NCBI GenBank assembly: GCA_017615795.1
Contig: JAFZZK010000005.1
Location: 1-64,000 of the forward strand
DNA from: Bacteroidales bacterium
GTDB taxonomy: Bacteria > Bacteroidota > Bacteroidia > Bacteroidales > WCHB1-69
DNA length: 64,000 nt
Direction of reading: 5' to 3'
Position 1 is the first letter of the stretch, and each line of letters starts with the position of its first letter. A model generated the notes under the pieces. The model searched no databases, was not told where the DNA came from, and was given only the letters and a program-made list of their open reading frames with translations. Both the position numbers and the translations under genes were made by a program. Positions 36,077 to 45,600 of this stretch are shown one piece after another.

Positions 36077-36496
36077 CTACACACTCCCCAAATCCACCGG
36101 AGTGATCTCCCCGGTCTCGAAGTTGATGGAGAAGAAATACTGCGTGTGTCCGTTGGTGACGCCCAAGTAGGGGGCGTGCAGCGTGCTGTTGTAGCGTCCG
36201 GCCTGCTCCAATACCGCTTGGGTAATCTCCACTTCCGGAGCTTTGCACTCCACCACTAAATAGGGTTTTTGATCCGGACCGAAAACAACGATGTCATAAC
36301 GCTTGGTGAGACCGTTCACGGTGATAGCCTTCTCCACAGAGAGATGCGACAAAGGGAACTGTTTGACATTCAGCAGGTATAGGATGAAAATCTGGCGCAC
36401 GCGCTCTTCCGGCGTCATCAGCAGCCATCTTTTCCTAACGGGGTCGTAAACCTCTGTCCTCCCGTTGTGCTCCCGTTGCTTGAAACTGTACTCCAT
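36077..36496 (-). CDS. Orphan HSDR_N domain protein (PD-(D/E)XK nuclease fold)
   Basis: 139 residues. Matches the N-terminal domain of type I restriction R subunits. The nuclease core shows Asp68 (RYDIVVF) and Glu83-x-Lys85 (VVECKAP), then a conserved helix with QAGRYN. No helicase domain and no hsdM/hsdS genes are present, so it is not a complete restriction enzyme. Stand-alone forms are common in Bacteroidota and of unknown role. Its start shares one base with the nspC stop (TAATG), so the two are translationally coupled. Confidence 0.85.
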   Translation of the reverse strand: MEYSFKQREHNGRTEVYDPVRKRWLLMTPEERVRQIFILYLLNVKQFPLSHLSVEKAITVNGLTKRYDIVVFGPDQKPYLVVECKAPEVEITQAVLEQAGRYNSTLHAPYLGVTNGHTQYFFSINFETGEITPVDLGSV

Positions 36497-37647
36497 TATC
36501 CCAATTTGGCTTTGTAGGAGAGATAGTCGCCCGGCTCCGACAGCAGCTCGAACTCGCCGTCCCGGTGGATCATCCCGATGGAGGGGTGCGCCACCCCGTT
36601 GAAGAAGGTGGTCTTCACCATCGTGTAGTGTATCATGTCATCGAACACAATGCGGTCGCCGACCTCCAGGGGCTCATCAAAGGCGAAGTCGCCCATCCCG
36701 ATGTAGTCGCCGGCCAGACAGGAGCAGCCGCCCAGACGATAGACGAACTTGTCGCCCTCGGTGGGCTCGTGCGCCCCGAGCACGGTCGGTTTGTAGGGCA
36801 TTTCCAGGCAGTCGGGCATGTGGCAGGCGAAGGAGACGTTGAGCATCGCGATTTTGATGCCCTTGTTCACCACGATGTCCTCCACGGTGGATGTGAGCAC
36901 GCCGGTCTGCCAGCCCACGGCCTCGCCCGGCTCCAGAATAACCTCTTCGAGGTTCGGGTAGCGGCTGCGGAAGTCCTTCAGCAGCTGGATGAGGTGCGGG
37001 ATGTTGTAGTCGGCGCGGGTGATGTGGTGCCCGCCCCCGAAATTGACCCACTTGCACTGGCGGATATGGTTGGCGAAGCGCTGTTCGAAGGCTTCTAAGC
37101 AGTGCTCCAGGGCGTAGCTGTCGTTCTCGCACAACACGTGGAAGTGCAGGCCCTCGATGCCCTCGGGAAGGGTGTCGGGCAAATCCTCTGCCAAGATGCC
37201 TAAGCGCGAGCCGGGCAGGGCAGGGTTGTAGAGGTCGGTCTCAATCTCAGAATATTCGGGGTTCACGCGCAACCCGAAACTGACCTTCTTGGGACTCTTG
37301 AACGCCATCTCCTTGTATTTGTCCCACTGACTTAACGAATTGAATGTCAAGTGGCTGCTGTAGATGAGTAGTTGCGGGAACTCCTGTTCCAGATAGACGG
37401 GTGCGTAGGTGTGGGCATCGCAGCACATCTCCTCCGAGATGAGCCGTGCCTCGTTGAGCGAGGAGGCGGTGGCACCTGCCAAGTAGCTCTTGATGAGCGG
37501 GAAGGAGCGCCAGAACGACATCCCCTTCAGCGCGCAGATGATGGAGACATCGGCTTCCTTTTGGACGAGGTCCAGCAGTTGCAGGTTGGCTTCCAAGGCA
37601 GCCTCGGAGAGAATGTAACAGGGAGAGGGGAGGGAGTCGTAATTCAT
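36496..37647 (-). CDS. nspC: Carboxynorspermidine decarboxylase NspC
   Basis: 383 residues. PLP enzyme of the alanine racemase-fold decarboxylases that makes spermidine or norspermidine from the carboxy precursor. The PLP Lys is in CALKGMSFW. Also visible: FGLRVNPEYSEIETDLYNP, GLHFHVLCENDSY, WVNFGGGHHI, LEPGEAVGWQTG, and LGAHEPTEGDKFVYRLGGCSCLAGDYIG with the active-site Cys. The partner carboxynorspermidine dehydrogenase gene is not in the window. The start codon overlaps a heptamer-phased repeat (37641-37661). Confidence 0.94.
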   Translation of the reverse strand: MNYDSLPSPCYILSEAALEANLQLLDLVQKEADVSIICALKGMSFWRSFPLIKSYLAGATASSLNEARLISEEMCCDAHTYAPVYLEQEFPQLLIYSSHLTFNSLSQWDKYKEMAFKSPKKVSFGLRVNPEYSEIETDLYNPALPGSRLGILAEDLPDTLPEGIEGLHFHVLCENDSYALEHCLEAFEQRFANHIRQCKWVNFGGGHHITRADYNIPHLIQLLKDFRSRYPNLEEVILEPGEAVGWQTGVLTSTVEDIVVNKGIKIAMLNVSFACHMPDCLEMPYKPTVLGAHEPTEGDKFVYRLGGCSCLAGDYIGMGDFAFDEPLEVGDRIVFDDMIHYTMVKTTFFNGVAHPSIGMIHRDGEFELLSEPGDYLSYKAKLG

Positions 37648-37661
37648 AATTGAGAATTGAT
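37641..37661. repeat. Heptamer array (AATTnAn)
   Basis: Three 7-mers, AATTCAT, AATTGAG, AATTGAT. The first contains the reverse complement of the nspC start codon. It lies in the 24-bp gap between higA and nspC. Confidence 0.5.
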
Positions 37662-37671
37662 AATATACATT

Positions 37672-38034
37672 TTATACACCTAACATTTCCGCAGGAGTGA
37701 TTTTCAAAACGCGACAGAGTAGTCGGGCAATTCTAAGAGTAGGTTCTGCGCGTCCGGTCACGTAATCATTGATTCGCGAAGGACTGACACCAATCTCCTG
37801 AGCCAATTGCTTCTGAGTCATTCCTTCTTCTTCAAGTGACATCCCGATCAAATCGGCGACAGAAGGCTTGCTGATAGGGAAATGCTCCTTTTCATAATTG
37901 ATTACAACATCCGATACCATCGTTAATTCAATGGCATTGCGATCATTGGTAGGTGTGTCGTCTTTCACTATCGGAAGGAGTTCTTCTATTCTTGCCAGGG
38001 CAAACTCATACTGTTCTTTTGTTATCTTGCTCAT
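37672..38034 (-). CDS. higA: HigA-like antitoxin with XRE helix-turn-helix
   Basis: 120 residues. The N-terminal half resembles HigA antitoxins that follow HigB-type toxins. A C-terminal helix-turn-helix is at about 70-115 (MTQKQLAQEIGVSPSRINDYVTGRAEPTLRIARLL). It begins 2 bp after the toxin gene; the toxin-first order is the HigBA arrangement. It probably neutralises the toxin and represses the pair. Confidence 0.88.
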   Translation of the reverse strand: MSKITKEQYEFALARIEELLPIVKDDTPTNDRNAIELTMVSDVVINYEKEHFPISKPSVADLIGMSLEEEGMTQKQLAQEIGVSPSRINDYVTGRAEPTLRIARLLCRVLKITPAEMLGV

Positions 38035-38036
38035 AT

Positions 38037-38336
38037 TTAAATTGTTGATGCGTCAATTTTATCATATTCACCGTGTGTTCCCACAAATCGTATAAACAAA
38101 TGGCCAATGGTGAATTTCACCACCACCACTAAACGGTACCTGTTTCCTCTGATATTAAATACATAGTGCTGATTACCAATATAATCCGTTGTTGGAAAAT
38201 CCGCCTTGATATCAGAAAAATTGTGCCATTCGGCATTTTCTGCTATGTCATACCAGCGTTCCAAAGCCGTTTTCGAGTCCCTATGCCCTTCAGATTCATA
38301 GAACTCAACGAGTTTTCTATGTGATACTACTCTCAT
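38037..38336 (-). CDS. higB: HigB-type mRNA interferase toxin
   Basis: 99 residues starting MRVVSHRKLVEFYESEGHRDSK. Matches HigB toxins of the RelE/ParE superfamily: WYDIAENAEWHNFSDIKADFP, DYIGNQHYVFNIRGNRYRLV and FIRFVGTHGEYDKIDA. These cleave mRNA on the ribosome in characterised relatives. The start at 38336 agrees with the promoter at 38345-38352; a longer frame upstream would read through it. Confidence 0.9.
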   Translation of the reverse strand: MRVVSHRKLVEFYESEGHRDSKTALERWYDIAENAEWHNFSDIKADFPTTDYIGNQHYVFNIRGNRYRLVVVVKFTIGHLFIRFVGTHGEYDKIDASTI

Positions 38337-38344
38337 ATCGGATG

Positions 38345-38352
38345 CAAAAATA
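38345..38352 (-). promoter_or_regulatory. -7 element for higB-higA
   Basis: TATTTTTG on the minus strand, 9 bp before the higB start, so the mRNA is nearly leaderless. Confidence 0.55.
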
Positions 38353-38433
38353 CACTTTTTTCTGAAATACAAAATTATTTTGATAAAAAATTTTGAAAAT
38401 AAAAATCTATCACATCTGATTTTGGCACTAAAA

Positions 38434-38481
38434 GAGGGAATCCATTCCGAATCCCCCATAATTATGCATTATGAATTAATA
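38434..38481. repeat. Composite hairpin plus heptamer element, copy 1
   Basis: An imperfect hairpin (GAGGGAATCC...CCGAATCCCCCATAA) followed by 7-mers ATTATGC, ATTATGA, ATTAATA (38461-38481). The heptamer part encodes the last residues and the stop of the LytTR gene. A related element lies at 47633-47689. Confidence 0.55.
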
Positions 38482-39533
38482 TGATAACCGCCGTGGCGTT
38501 TGCTGCCGACGTATTTGATGAGCTTGCGCTTGCGGAGCTCGGAAAGGCAGCGCTCGACCGTGCTCAGCGAAATCTCGGTCTGGGCGACAATATCCGTGGT
38601 GTTGCAGCCCGGATTCGCCTGAATGCAGGAATGAACCATATCGAGCTTCTGTTGCGGAGGGACAACGGGCTTCCGTTTGTAATTCGACTGAGGCCTACGC
38701 TTCGGAACTTGTTCCCCTCCTGTTGGGGACTTGTATCGTTGAAGACCCTCGACAACCTGGTCGGCGATCGAATCGCTGTTCTTGGGATCCACTGTGAACG
38801 AGAGCGGCTGCTTCGTCCACGGCATCTTTTTCAGGGTCACCTCGCTGCCGGTGCACGACCAAATGTACTGATACGGAATCAAAACGGCGGGCGAAATGCG
38901 GACAAATTCTTCTTCTCCAAATAGTTGCACAAGATGTTTCATAGAGCCGAGCCGTGTGAACCAACTGTCATGCACCGTATAGATGCGGGTAAAGTTCCCG
39001 TCCTGAACACAATAGTATATGTCGTCTTTAGGAATCATAAGCAGGTTGCTCTCGTGGTCTATGACATCCACCATTTGGGTGTCACGATAGACCACCTGCA
39101 CCTCCGCATCCAAGGCTTTTCGCAGTTCCTGCCGCTCCCGGAACATATACGGGAAGAAGTTGAAGGCCAAGTCACGTGCAGTAACAATCATCAAATGATG
39201 CAAAAAAAATCTGGAAAGACCCCATTGCTCCACAGCGGCTGCACAACAATATTTCATAAATGGCCAGGCGATAGCCATCTCAATCAATCCAGCCGCAATG
39301 GAGACGAAGACCGCCACCACCCAATAGACAACAGGACGCTTCTTATGAAGTAGCGGATAAAGCAGAAAATAGTTGGCATATAAGGTGGCCAACAGTAGCA
39401 GCCCTGCAAGCACCTCTTTGACAGGACTTCCCGCATAAGGACGAAGTTGGGAGTAATTGGCAAAGAAGTAGAGCAGTACGGCACAGAATAGGATGTTCAG
39501 TAAAACAACAATGATGGTTCTTCGGTGTTCCAT
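38469..39533 (-). CDS. Membrane-bound LytTR regulator with C-terminal winged helix
   Basis: 354 residues. Four hydrophobic segments (about 7-27, 38-60, 68-91, 108-128) resemble the membrane part of LytS/YpdA-type kinases, but no kinase domain follows. Instead a LytTR-type DNA-binding domain is at about 155-250 (DVIDHESNLLMIPKDDIYYCVQDGNFTRIY and FVRISPAVLIP). A basic linker (KRRPQSNYKRKP) leads to a winged helix at about 293-352 (NTTDIVAQTEISLSTVERCLSELRKRKLIKYV). It is divergent from the T9SS adhesin genes and may regulate them (inference). The stop lies in a repeat element. Confidence 0.8.
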   Translation of the reverse strand: MEHRRTIIVVLLNILFCAVLLYFFANYSQLRPYAGSPVKEVLAGLLLLATLYANYFLLYPLLHKKRPVVYWVVAVFVSIAAGLIEMAIAWPFMKYCCAAAVEQWGLSRFFLHHLMIVTARDLAFNFFPYMFRERQELRKALDAEVQVVYRDTQMVDVIDHESNLLMIPKDDIYYCVQDGNFTRIYTVHDSWFTRLGSMKHLVQLFGEEEFVRISPAVLIPYQYIWSCTGSEVTLKKMPWTKQPLSFTVDPKNSDSIADQVVEGLQRYKSPTGGEQVPKRRPQSNYKRKPVVPPQQKLDMVHSCIQANPGCNTTDIVAQTEISLSTVERCLSELRKRKLIKYVGSKRHGGYHINS

Positions 39534-39593
39534 AAATGGACTTCAATACTTGTTTATGATTATGCTTCTTGTTCTCAGCTCTGAATGACACTG

Positions 39594-39601
39594 CAAAAAT
39601 A
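39594..39601 (-). promoter_or_regulatory. -7 element for the LytTR gene
   Basis: TATTTTTG on the minus strand, 61 bp before the start codon. Confidence 0.55.
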
Positions 39602-39722
39602 GTGAATTAATCCAAACAAAAACCTAAAAGCAGCCCCCATTCCCTCACGGAAAAGCCCTCCAAACCCCTCACAACATCACAAAAATCGTATATTATACAA
39701 TTTATTGAAAATCAGTTTTTTA

Positions 39723-39732
39723 CCCCCCCCCC
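39723..39732. repeat. C10 homopolymer tract
   Basis: Ten consecutive C after a T-run, about 95 bp upstream of the proximal adhesin promoter. Such tracts can slip during replication. Confidence 0.9.
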
Positions 39733-39763
39733 GAAACACCACCTCAAGAACAACAATCCGGTC

Positions 39764-39803
39764 ACATTTTTGACGTGAGGGAACATATTTTTGCTGTGAG
39801 GGA
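39764..39803 (+). repeat. Two-copy direct repeat, 21-bp period
   Basis: ACATTTTTGACGTGAGGGA and ATATTTTTGCTGTGAGGGA, spaced 21 bp, i.e. two helical turns. The second copy contains a TATTTTTG -7 element. It may be a tandem regulator site; LytTR regulators usually bind direct repeats with about 21-22 bp centre spacing. Confidence 0.6.
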
Positions 39804-39826
39804 TATAAAAGTGTTGCAGAAGATTG

Positions 39827-39834
39827 TATTTTTG
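39827..39834 (+). promoter_or_regulatory. Proximal -7 element for the adhesin genes
   Basis: TATTTTTG, 36 bp before the ATG at 39871. A second copy is upstream at 39786-39793. Confidence 0.55.
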
Positions 39835-39870
39835 CAGTCAGAAAACTTATATAATTGAATGATTTTCGTC

Positions 39871-42597
39871 ATGAAAAAATTGTTTATCATCCAATGGTTG
39901 ATGTTGATTTCAATTCTGACTGTTGTGGCACAGGGAAGCGACAGCATACCTGCTCTTCCTTTCTCAACAGATTTTTCCACTTCTGAAGGATGGCAACTGA
40001 ACAACGGATCCTGTCAGAACTATTGGACAATAGGTACGGTTGACAGCCATAACGCACTATTTGTGACAAACAACGGTACTACCCCCACATACTCATACAC
40101 ACGGTGTGCGGTTCCTGCCGAGAAATCCTTTGTGGTCGGAGATGCTGACAAAATCATCGTCTCTTTCGACCTGAATTGTGGTGGCGATTACAACAAAGAT
40201 TTTCTAAAGATGTTCTTGGCGCCTCCCACACAGACCTACCTTGGAGGAATCTCCCAACCGTGGCTCTATAATTCAGATACCCTTTATGCAGCCAACTTCA
40301 GTGACCATTACGATATGACAAACACTCCCCACTCCTATCCGTATATCATCAATTTGACACGGGGCAAAACTATCCATTTGGATATTCGGATGGACAATCC
40401 GATTGACAATCCCGATTCCAACTCAATTGCCAAACTGGTTTTCGGATGGGTTAATGACTACGGCAGCACCTACGATCACGGAATGCAGCCCGCACCTACA
40501 ATCACCAATCTGCGTTTGAGAAAAGAGACGTGTCTCCCCCTCTCGGGTTTGTCCGTTTCCAATATCCAGAGTCATTCAGTGGATTTGACGTGGAATATGC
40601 CTGAAGGTGGCGCCTCTGACTATATTGTCCAATATGCTGAAGATGGACAGAATTGGGACAATGCCTATATCACAACCGTGAACGTGCAGGACACGTCTGT
40701 GACGCTAACAGGTTTGCAGTCTATAACGAAATATTGGGTAAGGGTGGCACGCAATTGTGGTAGTGACACCAGTGTCTGGATCAAACAATCGTTTACTACG
40801 CTTTGTGAATATATTGACACCTTGCCTTTCTTCTGTGACTTTTCCGTCATACCCCAATCGGGCAATTTTCCGATTCCTGTTTGCTGGGAGAGGTCTGGAA
40901 GTTGTTGCAGCCCTTATGTCACCTACGGTGCTTTGCGCTTTTGGGATTTTAGCACTGTCTCCATGCCGCAGCAGAACAGACAGACCGTTGATTTGGCCTT
41001 GACAGAGGTCTCTTTCTATGCAAAAAGCGAGGTAAACAATGGCGTATTGATAGTTGGTGTGATGACCGATGCCAGCGAAGACTCCACGTTCGTGCCCGTG
41101 GACACATTGAGTTTGACCAACACTTTCAACCACTATGCAGTTCCATTGGGCAGTTACACTGGAATTGGCAACAGGGTGGCCTTCAAAAGTATTGCCTATA
41201 GCGAAATAAATGTTGATGATGTGTATCTCGATTTCTCTCTTTCATGCCAAAGACCCTCCGAGCCGACTTCTTCCAACCCCACGCATAGCAGTGTGGACTT
41301 GAGTTGGACGGGAACAGCCTCATCCTATAACCTTTACTATCGAATCAAGGGGGACAGTGCCTTTACGGTTGTGCCGAACGTGTCGTTGGGTAACAATGGT
41401 GTTTACACGTTGTCGGGATTGAGCCCGGGAACGATTTACCAGTGGTATGTGGCGGCTCAGTGCAATGACGGCACCGAAGCAGCAGGCCACGATCTCAGCG
41501 ATATTGCCACCCTTTGTGATCCAATCGTTGAACTGCCTGTGACCTGGGACTTTGAATACTATGACAATGAGACCATGTTGCCTGGATGTTGGAAATCATT
41601 GTCTGCTTCATCCGCCATCAGGGCAGACGAGTCTCATAGTGGTACACATGTGCTGCGGCTGTACTACGAAAATAACGGATCAAATATTATCATACTCCCA
41701 AAAGTGGAAAACAATCTCTATCCGATTGATAATCTGCAGATAAGGTTCTTTGCCAAGAACAGGGGCAATTATAGCGACTGGCATGTTCAGGTTGTCGGCG
41801 GGATGATTACAAATCCGGAAAACGGTTCCACCTTTATTCCTAACGACACAATTGATGTGATTGGTGCAGCAGGCGGAAGTTTCCAGGAATACACGCTTCG
41901 AGTGGCGGATTATTCTTGGTCGAACGGTTATCCCGCCATAAAGTTTGTGAAAGTGGCTGGTCCAATGTGGCTTCTCATTGATGACCTTACATTAGAGGTC
42001 GTTGATACCACAACACTCCCTGTGCACCCCTCTGTTACGGCTATTGATGCAGACTCCGTCGGACAGACAACCGCGACGCTTAACGCCACCATCAACAACC
42101 CAGACAACCTGACTGTCTCTGCTGCAGGATTTGAATGGAAGGAAATCTCGGGAAACACGTTTACGCCGATAGATTGTTCCATCTCGAATAACGCTTTTAT
42201 GGTCGAACTGGCCAATTTGACCGCAAACACAACATACGCCTACAGGGCATTCATCACTTACTTTGGCATAACCGATTACAGTGAGGAAACTATCTTTGCC
42301 ACCTTGCCCGATGATAATGACACTGTCCGTGTTGACGAGTATTTGCCCAGCAGCATCAAGCTGTATCCCAATCCGGCAAATAAGTATGTTGATATACAAT
42401 GTACAATGACCAATGTACAATTGGAGAGTGTTGAAGTAATAGATGTTTACGGCAAGGTGGTCCATGCCATTGTAGGAGCGAATAATCATTTGCCTCTGCG
42501 TACTCGCATCAACGTTTCGGGATTGGCCGGTGGCATCTATTTTGTGCGTGTGACAACCGATAAAGGCATGGTGATAAAGAAATTTGTGAAGAAATAA
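39871..42597 (+). CDS. T9SS-secreted fibronectin type III surface protein
   Basis: 908 residues. Signal peptide MKKLFIIQWLMLISILTVVAQ (an in-frame ATG 12 bp upstream is possible). Adhesin-like beta domains alternate with fibronectin III-type modules, e.g. PLSGLSVSNIQSHSVDLTWN, RPSEPTSSNPTHSSVDLSWT and a third near VTAIDADSVGQTTATLNATI. The segment FYAKSEVNNGVLIVGVMTDA recurs in form in the next gene. The C-terminus (SIKLYPNPANKYVDIQC... GGIYFVRVTTDKGMVIKKFVKK) is a type A T9SS sorting domain. No enzyme motif is seen; probably an adhesin or surface-layer component. Confidence 0.85.
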   Translation: MKKLFIIQWLMLISILTVVAQGSDSIPALPFSTDFSTSEGWQLNNGSCQNYWTIGTVDSHNALFVTNNGTTPTYSYTRCAVPAEKSFVVGDADKIIVSFDLNCGGDYNKDFLKMFLAPPTQTYLGGISQPWLYNSDTLYAANFSDHYDMTNTPHSYPYIINLTRGKTIHLDIRMDNPIDNPDSNSIAKLVFGWVNDYGSTYDHGMQPAPTITNLRLRKETCLPLSGLSVSNIQSHSVDLTWNMPEGGASDYIVQYAEDGQNWDNAYITTVNVQDTSVTLTGLQSITKYWVRVARNCGSDTSVWIKQSFTTLCEYIDTLPFFCDFSVIPQSGNFPIPVCWERSGSCCSPYVTYGALRFWDFSTVSMPQQNRQTVDLALTEVSFYAKSEVNNGVLIVGVMTDASEDSTFVPVDTLSLTNTFNHYAVPLGSYTGIGNRVAFKSIAYSEINVDDVYLDFSLSCQRPSEPTSSNPTHSSVDLSWTGTASSYNLYYRIKGDSAFTVVPNVSLGNNGVYTLSGLSPGTIYQWYVAAQCNDGTEAAGHDLSDIATLCDPIVELPVTWDFEYYDNETMLPGCWKSLSASSAIRADESHSGTHVLRLYYENNGSNIIILPKVENNLYPIDNLQIRFFAKNRGNYSDWHVQVVGGMITNPENGSTFIPNDTIDVIGAAGGSFQEYTLRVADYSWSNGYPAIKFVKVAGPMWLLIDDLTLEVVDTTTLPVHPSVTAIDADSVGQTTATLNATINNPDNLTVSAAGFEWKEISGNTFTPIDCSISNNAFMVELANLTANTTYAYRAFITYFGITDYSEETIFATLPDDNDTVRVDEYLPSSIKLYPNPANKYVDIQCTMTNVQLESVEVIDVYGKVVHAIVGANNHLPLRTRINVSGLAGGIYFVRVTTDKGMVIKKFVKK

Positions 42598-42626
42598 CTC
42601 TGTTTATAAGTAAATAAAGATTCGCT

Positions 42627-45600
42627 ATGAAAAAGTCTCGTATAATATGGTGCTTGATTTTAATGGCCATATTGTCTATGCCGACAAAGAAGTTGGAGGC
42701 TGGAACGGGTGGCAATAGTATGCCGGTTGCATTGTTGGATTCCCTCTCCGATTGCAATTCCCCGAACGCGTTGCACGTGTCCTCGGTGGCTGGTTCATCG
42801 GCGATGGTCATCTGGTCACCGCCCACGGCCAACCTGCCTGACCGCTACGTCGTACGGTATAAGGTGGATGCACAACCTGCCTGGACGGAAGTTTCCACTG
42901 TTGACACTTTCTTGGTGCTGACAGGGTTAGAAAGAGCCACTCGCTATTGTGTTGAACTGTTCTATGTCTGCGAGTTCGACACCATGTTCTCGTCGTCAGT
43001 ATGGTTTAGTACGCTTCATTATTTGGAATGCCTGGAGACAGATCCTAATCCGTTGGTTATAACGGGGTCTCCCCAATTGGATGTAGAAGGTTTTCCGATA
43101 TCGAGAACTCTTCACTCTTATAGAGAAGAGATTGTCAGAGCCCATGAACTCAGTCCTGACGGTAGCCCTGTGTTGCTCACGGGCATCTCCTACCAATATG
43201 CATCCCCGTATCCTTTAAATACAAAAAATCATGTGGAGATTTATTTGGCACATCGTGAAGACAGTGTTTATAGTAATAGCCATGATTTCACCCCACTGAC
43301 TGAGGCTGCGTTAGTCTATGTGGGGGATTTTTATTGTCAATGGGGATGGAATTATTTTGAGTTTTCTACCCCATTCTATTTTGATGGGGTTCATAATCTG
43401 GTTGTCTTTGTGGTAGATAAAACAGTTGATAATGCAAGTAGCGGCAGTGCCTATTACAATTTTAGATGTCACCGAATACCAAACAACAATGTTTCCTTGG
43501 GTTGGACAACCACATCACCTTTGGATCTCAATGCACCATTCCTCCCCTCCACTGATAACATCCGCAACAATATGCGTTTCACAGTGTGTTCACACATTGA
43601 CAGCAATTCCTGTACGCCTCCTAACATTTATCATTATGAATGGTCAAATGACACTATCACCTTTTGTTGGGTATCGGGGCTGGAAGACACCGCATGGATA
43701 TTACGATATCGGATGGTGACAGACGACAGCTGGACTTACGATTCTGCGGCAACTTCTCCATACAAAATCCATGCACAGTCATTGAACAACCTATATGGCT
43801 TCGAAATCCAATCGAAGTGCAATGACAGTTTGTACAGCGAATGGGAATCGCCATTTTCAACAGTGGGAACCCCTTGTCCTCCTGTAAGTGGCATCACATT
43901 GTCGTCAGTGACTGAGCATACGGCCGAAATCACATGGACATCCGGTGGAAGTGAAAATCACTGGTTTTATTATCCTACAACAGATTTAACAACGCCCGCC
44001 CCGCCCTCTGCCAACGAAGGTTGGATGTATACGGGCAATCCTCTTCTGTTGGACTCTCTTTCCGATGGCCATTGTTACAGGCTTTGGATTAGGGCCGGGT
44101 GCGGTGCGGGAAATGTCAGTTCTGCCCAACCCTTTGAGTTTTGGACGGAGTGCCAAGAGATAACCTTGCCTTACACAGAGGATTTTGACCATCCGGACAG
44201 CATATTCTACCTCGGTTTCCAAAATTCAGGGCCGCTGCCACACTGCTGGCGAAAGCTGAGTCCCTATCTTAATTCAGGTCCTTATTGCACCAGCGACAGC
44301 TGTCTTACGTTCTACAGCACCAACAACGAGTACAAGGTAGCCATTCTACCGCGCCTTTCCAACGACCTGCTGATTTCCCACCTCAAGATGAGCTTTGATT
44401 GCAAGAAGTTGCAATATTACTATCCATCCTCTTTGATAGTAGGTGTGATGGACGACCCCACCGATCTTTCTTCGTTCACGCCTGTGGATACGGTTTACAC
44501 TCCTGATGTCAACTATTGGGATTGGCATCACAGGGAGGTTTTTTTCGAAAACCACACGGGAACGGGACATTATATTGCTTTGAAATGTCAGTATTCCTCA
44601 CCAAATTATTTCAAGGTGGACAACTTGACGATTGACACTGCGTTCACCTGCCATACACCTACAAATCTGATGGCTACGGGTATTTCACCCTCATCCATTT
44701 ATGTGACTTGGGAGGGTGAGGCCGGTGAGAATGAGTGGCAGGTGGCGATTGTGCCCGATTATTCTACACTTCCCGATAGCAGCAGTGTCGTCACCGTGCA
44801 TGAGAAGCATCATCTCTTCACAAACCTCACAGACAGCAATTATGTGTTTTTTGTTCGAACGCGCTGTGCCAACGGCTGGGGTTGCAGTGAGTGGGTGTCT
44901 GTTCCCGTAACCACCTTCTCCCACGAACCCGCCACAGTTCCCTATTCCCACAATTTCGATAATGGAAGTGAAAACGCTGCTTGGCGGGTGGAGAACGGAA
45001 ATTTTGTCAATCGGTGGTATATCGGAAAACCTAACGGTTACAATGATTCATTGTTGTACATTTCCAACAATTACGGTGCAGACGCCTCCTACGGCAGCTC
45101 GCGGTCTGTGGTGTGGGCATATCGCGACTTTTTCCTTTCAGGAGCCACCGAATATGAGGTCAAGTTCAGGTGGTTGTGCCAAGGGCACGCTAATTACGGA
45201 TATATGCAGGCTCTCGTCGGGGAACCCGCGCCGATACCTGTTTCCCAAAATGATATTCTTTACCCCGACAGTGCGGAGCTGTTAGGAAAGTATGCTCTTC
45301 AGAATAATTGGAAAACAGATCGTTACGTGTTTGGAAACGAATACGATAACACCATTCAGCGTCTCTATTTTCTCTGGCGCAATGCCTCGTATCCTTCGAA
45401 TCCTCCTGGTGCGGTCATCGACTACGTGCAAGTCATCCCTTACCACTGTGTCCGACCGTCCGACCTTTCACTGGATTTTGTGGACGATCACGATGCTATC
45501 ATCTCCTTTTCCCCTGCCTTGAATGAAATAAACACTTGGGAGTATGTTGTTTTAGAAGGCGACAGTTTCCCGAATGATTCCCTCCCTGTCCTCACCACTT

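Larger units (their letters stand above)
39534..39870. other. Regulatory gap between LytTR gene and adhesin genes
   Basis: 337 bp without a gene. Contains the LytTR promoter (39594-39601), a C10 tract (39723-39732), a 21-bp-period direct repeat (39764-39803) and two plus-strand -7 elements (39786-39793, 39827-39834). The density of elements suggests controlled expression of the downstream surface proteins. Confidence 0.6.

Noticed and set aside
36077..36496. Possible type I restriction-modification system
   Set aside because: Only the HSDR_N domain is present. No helicase part and no hsdM or hsdS, so no restriction system is claimed.
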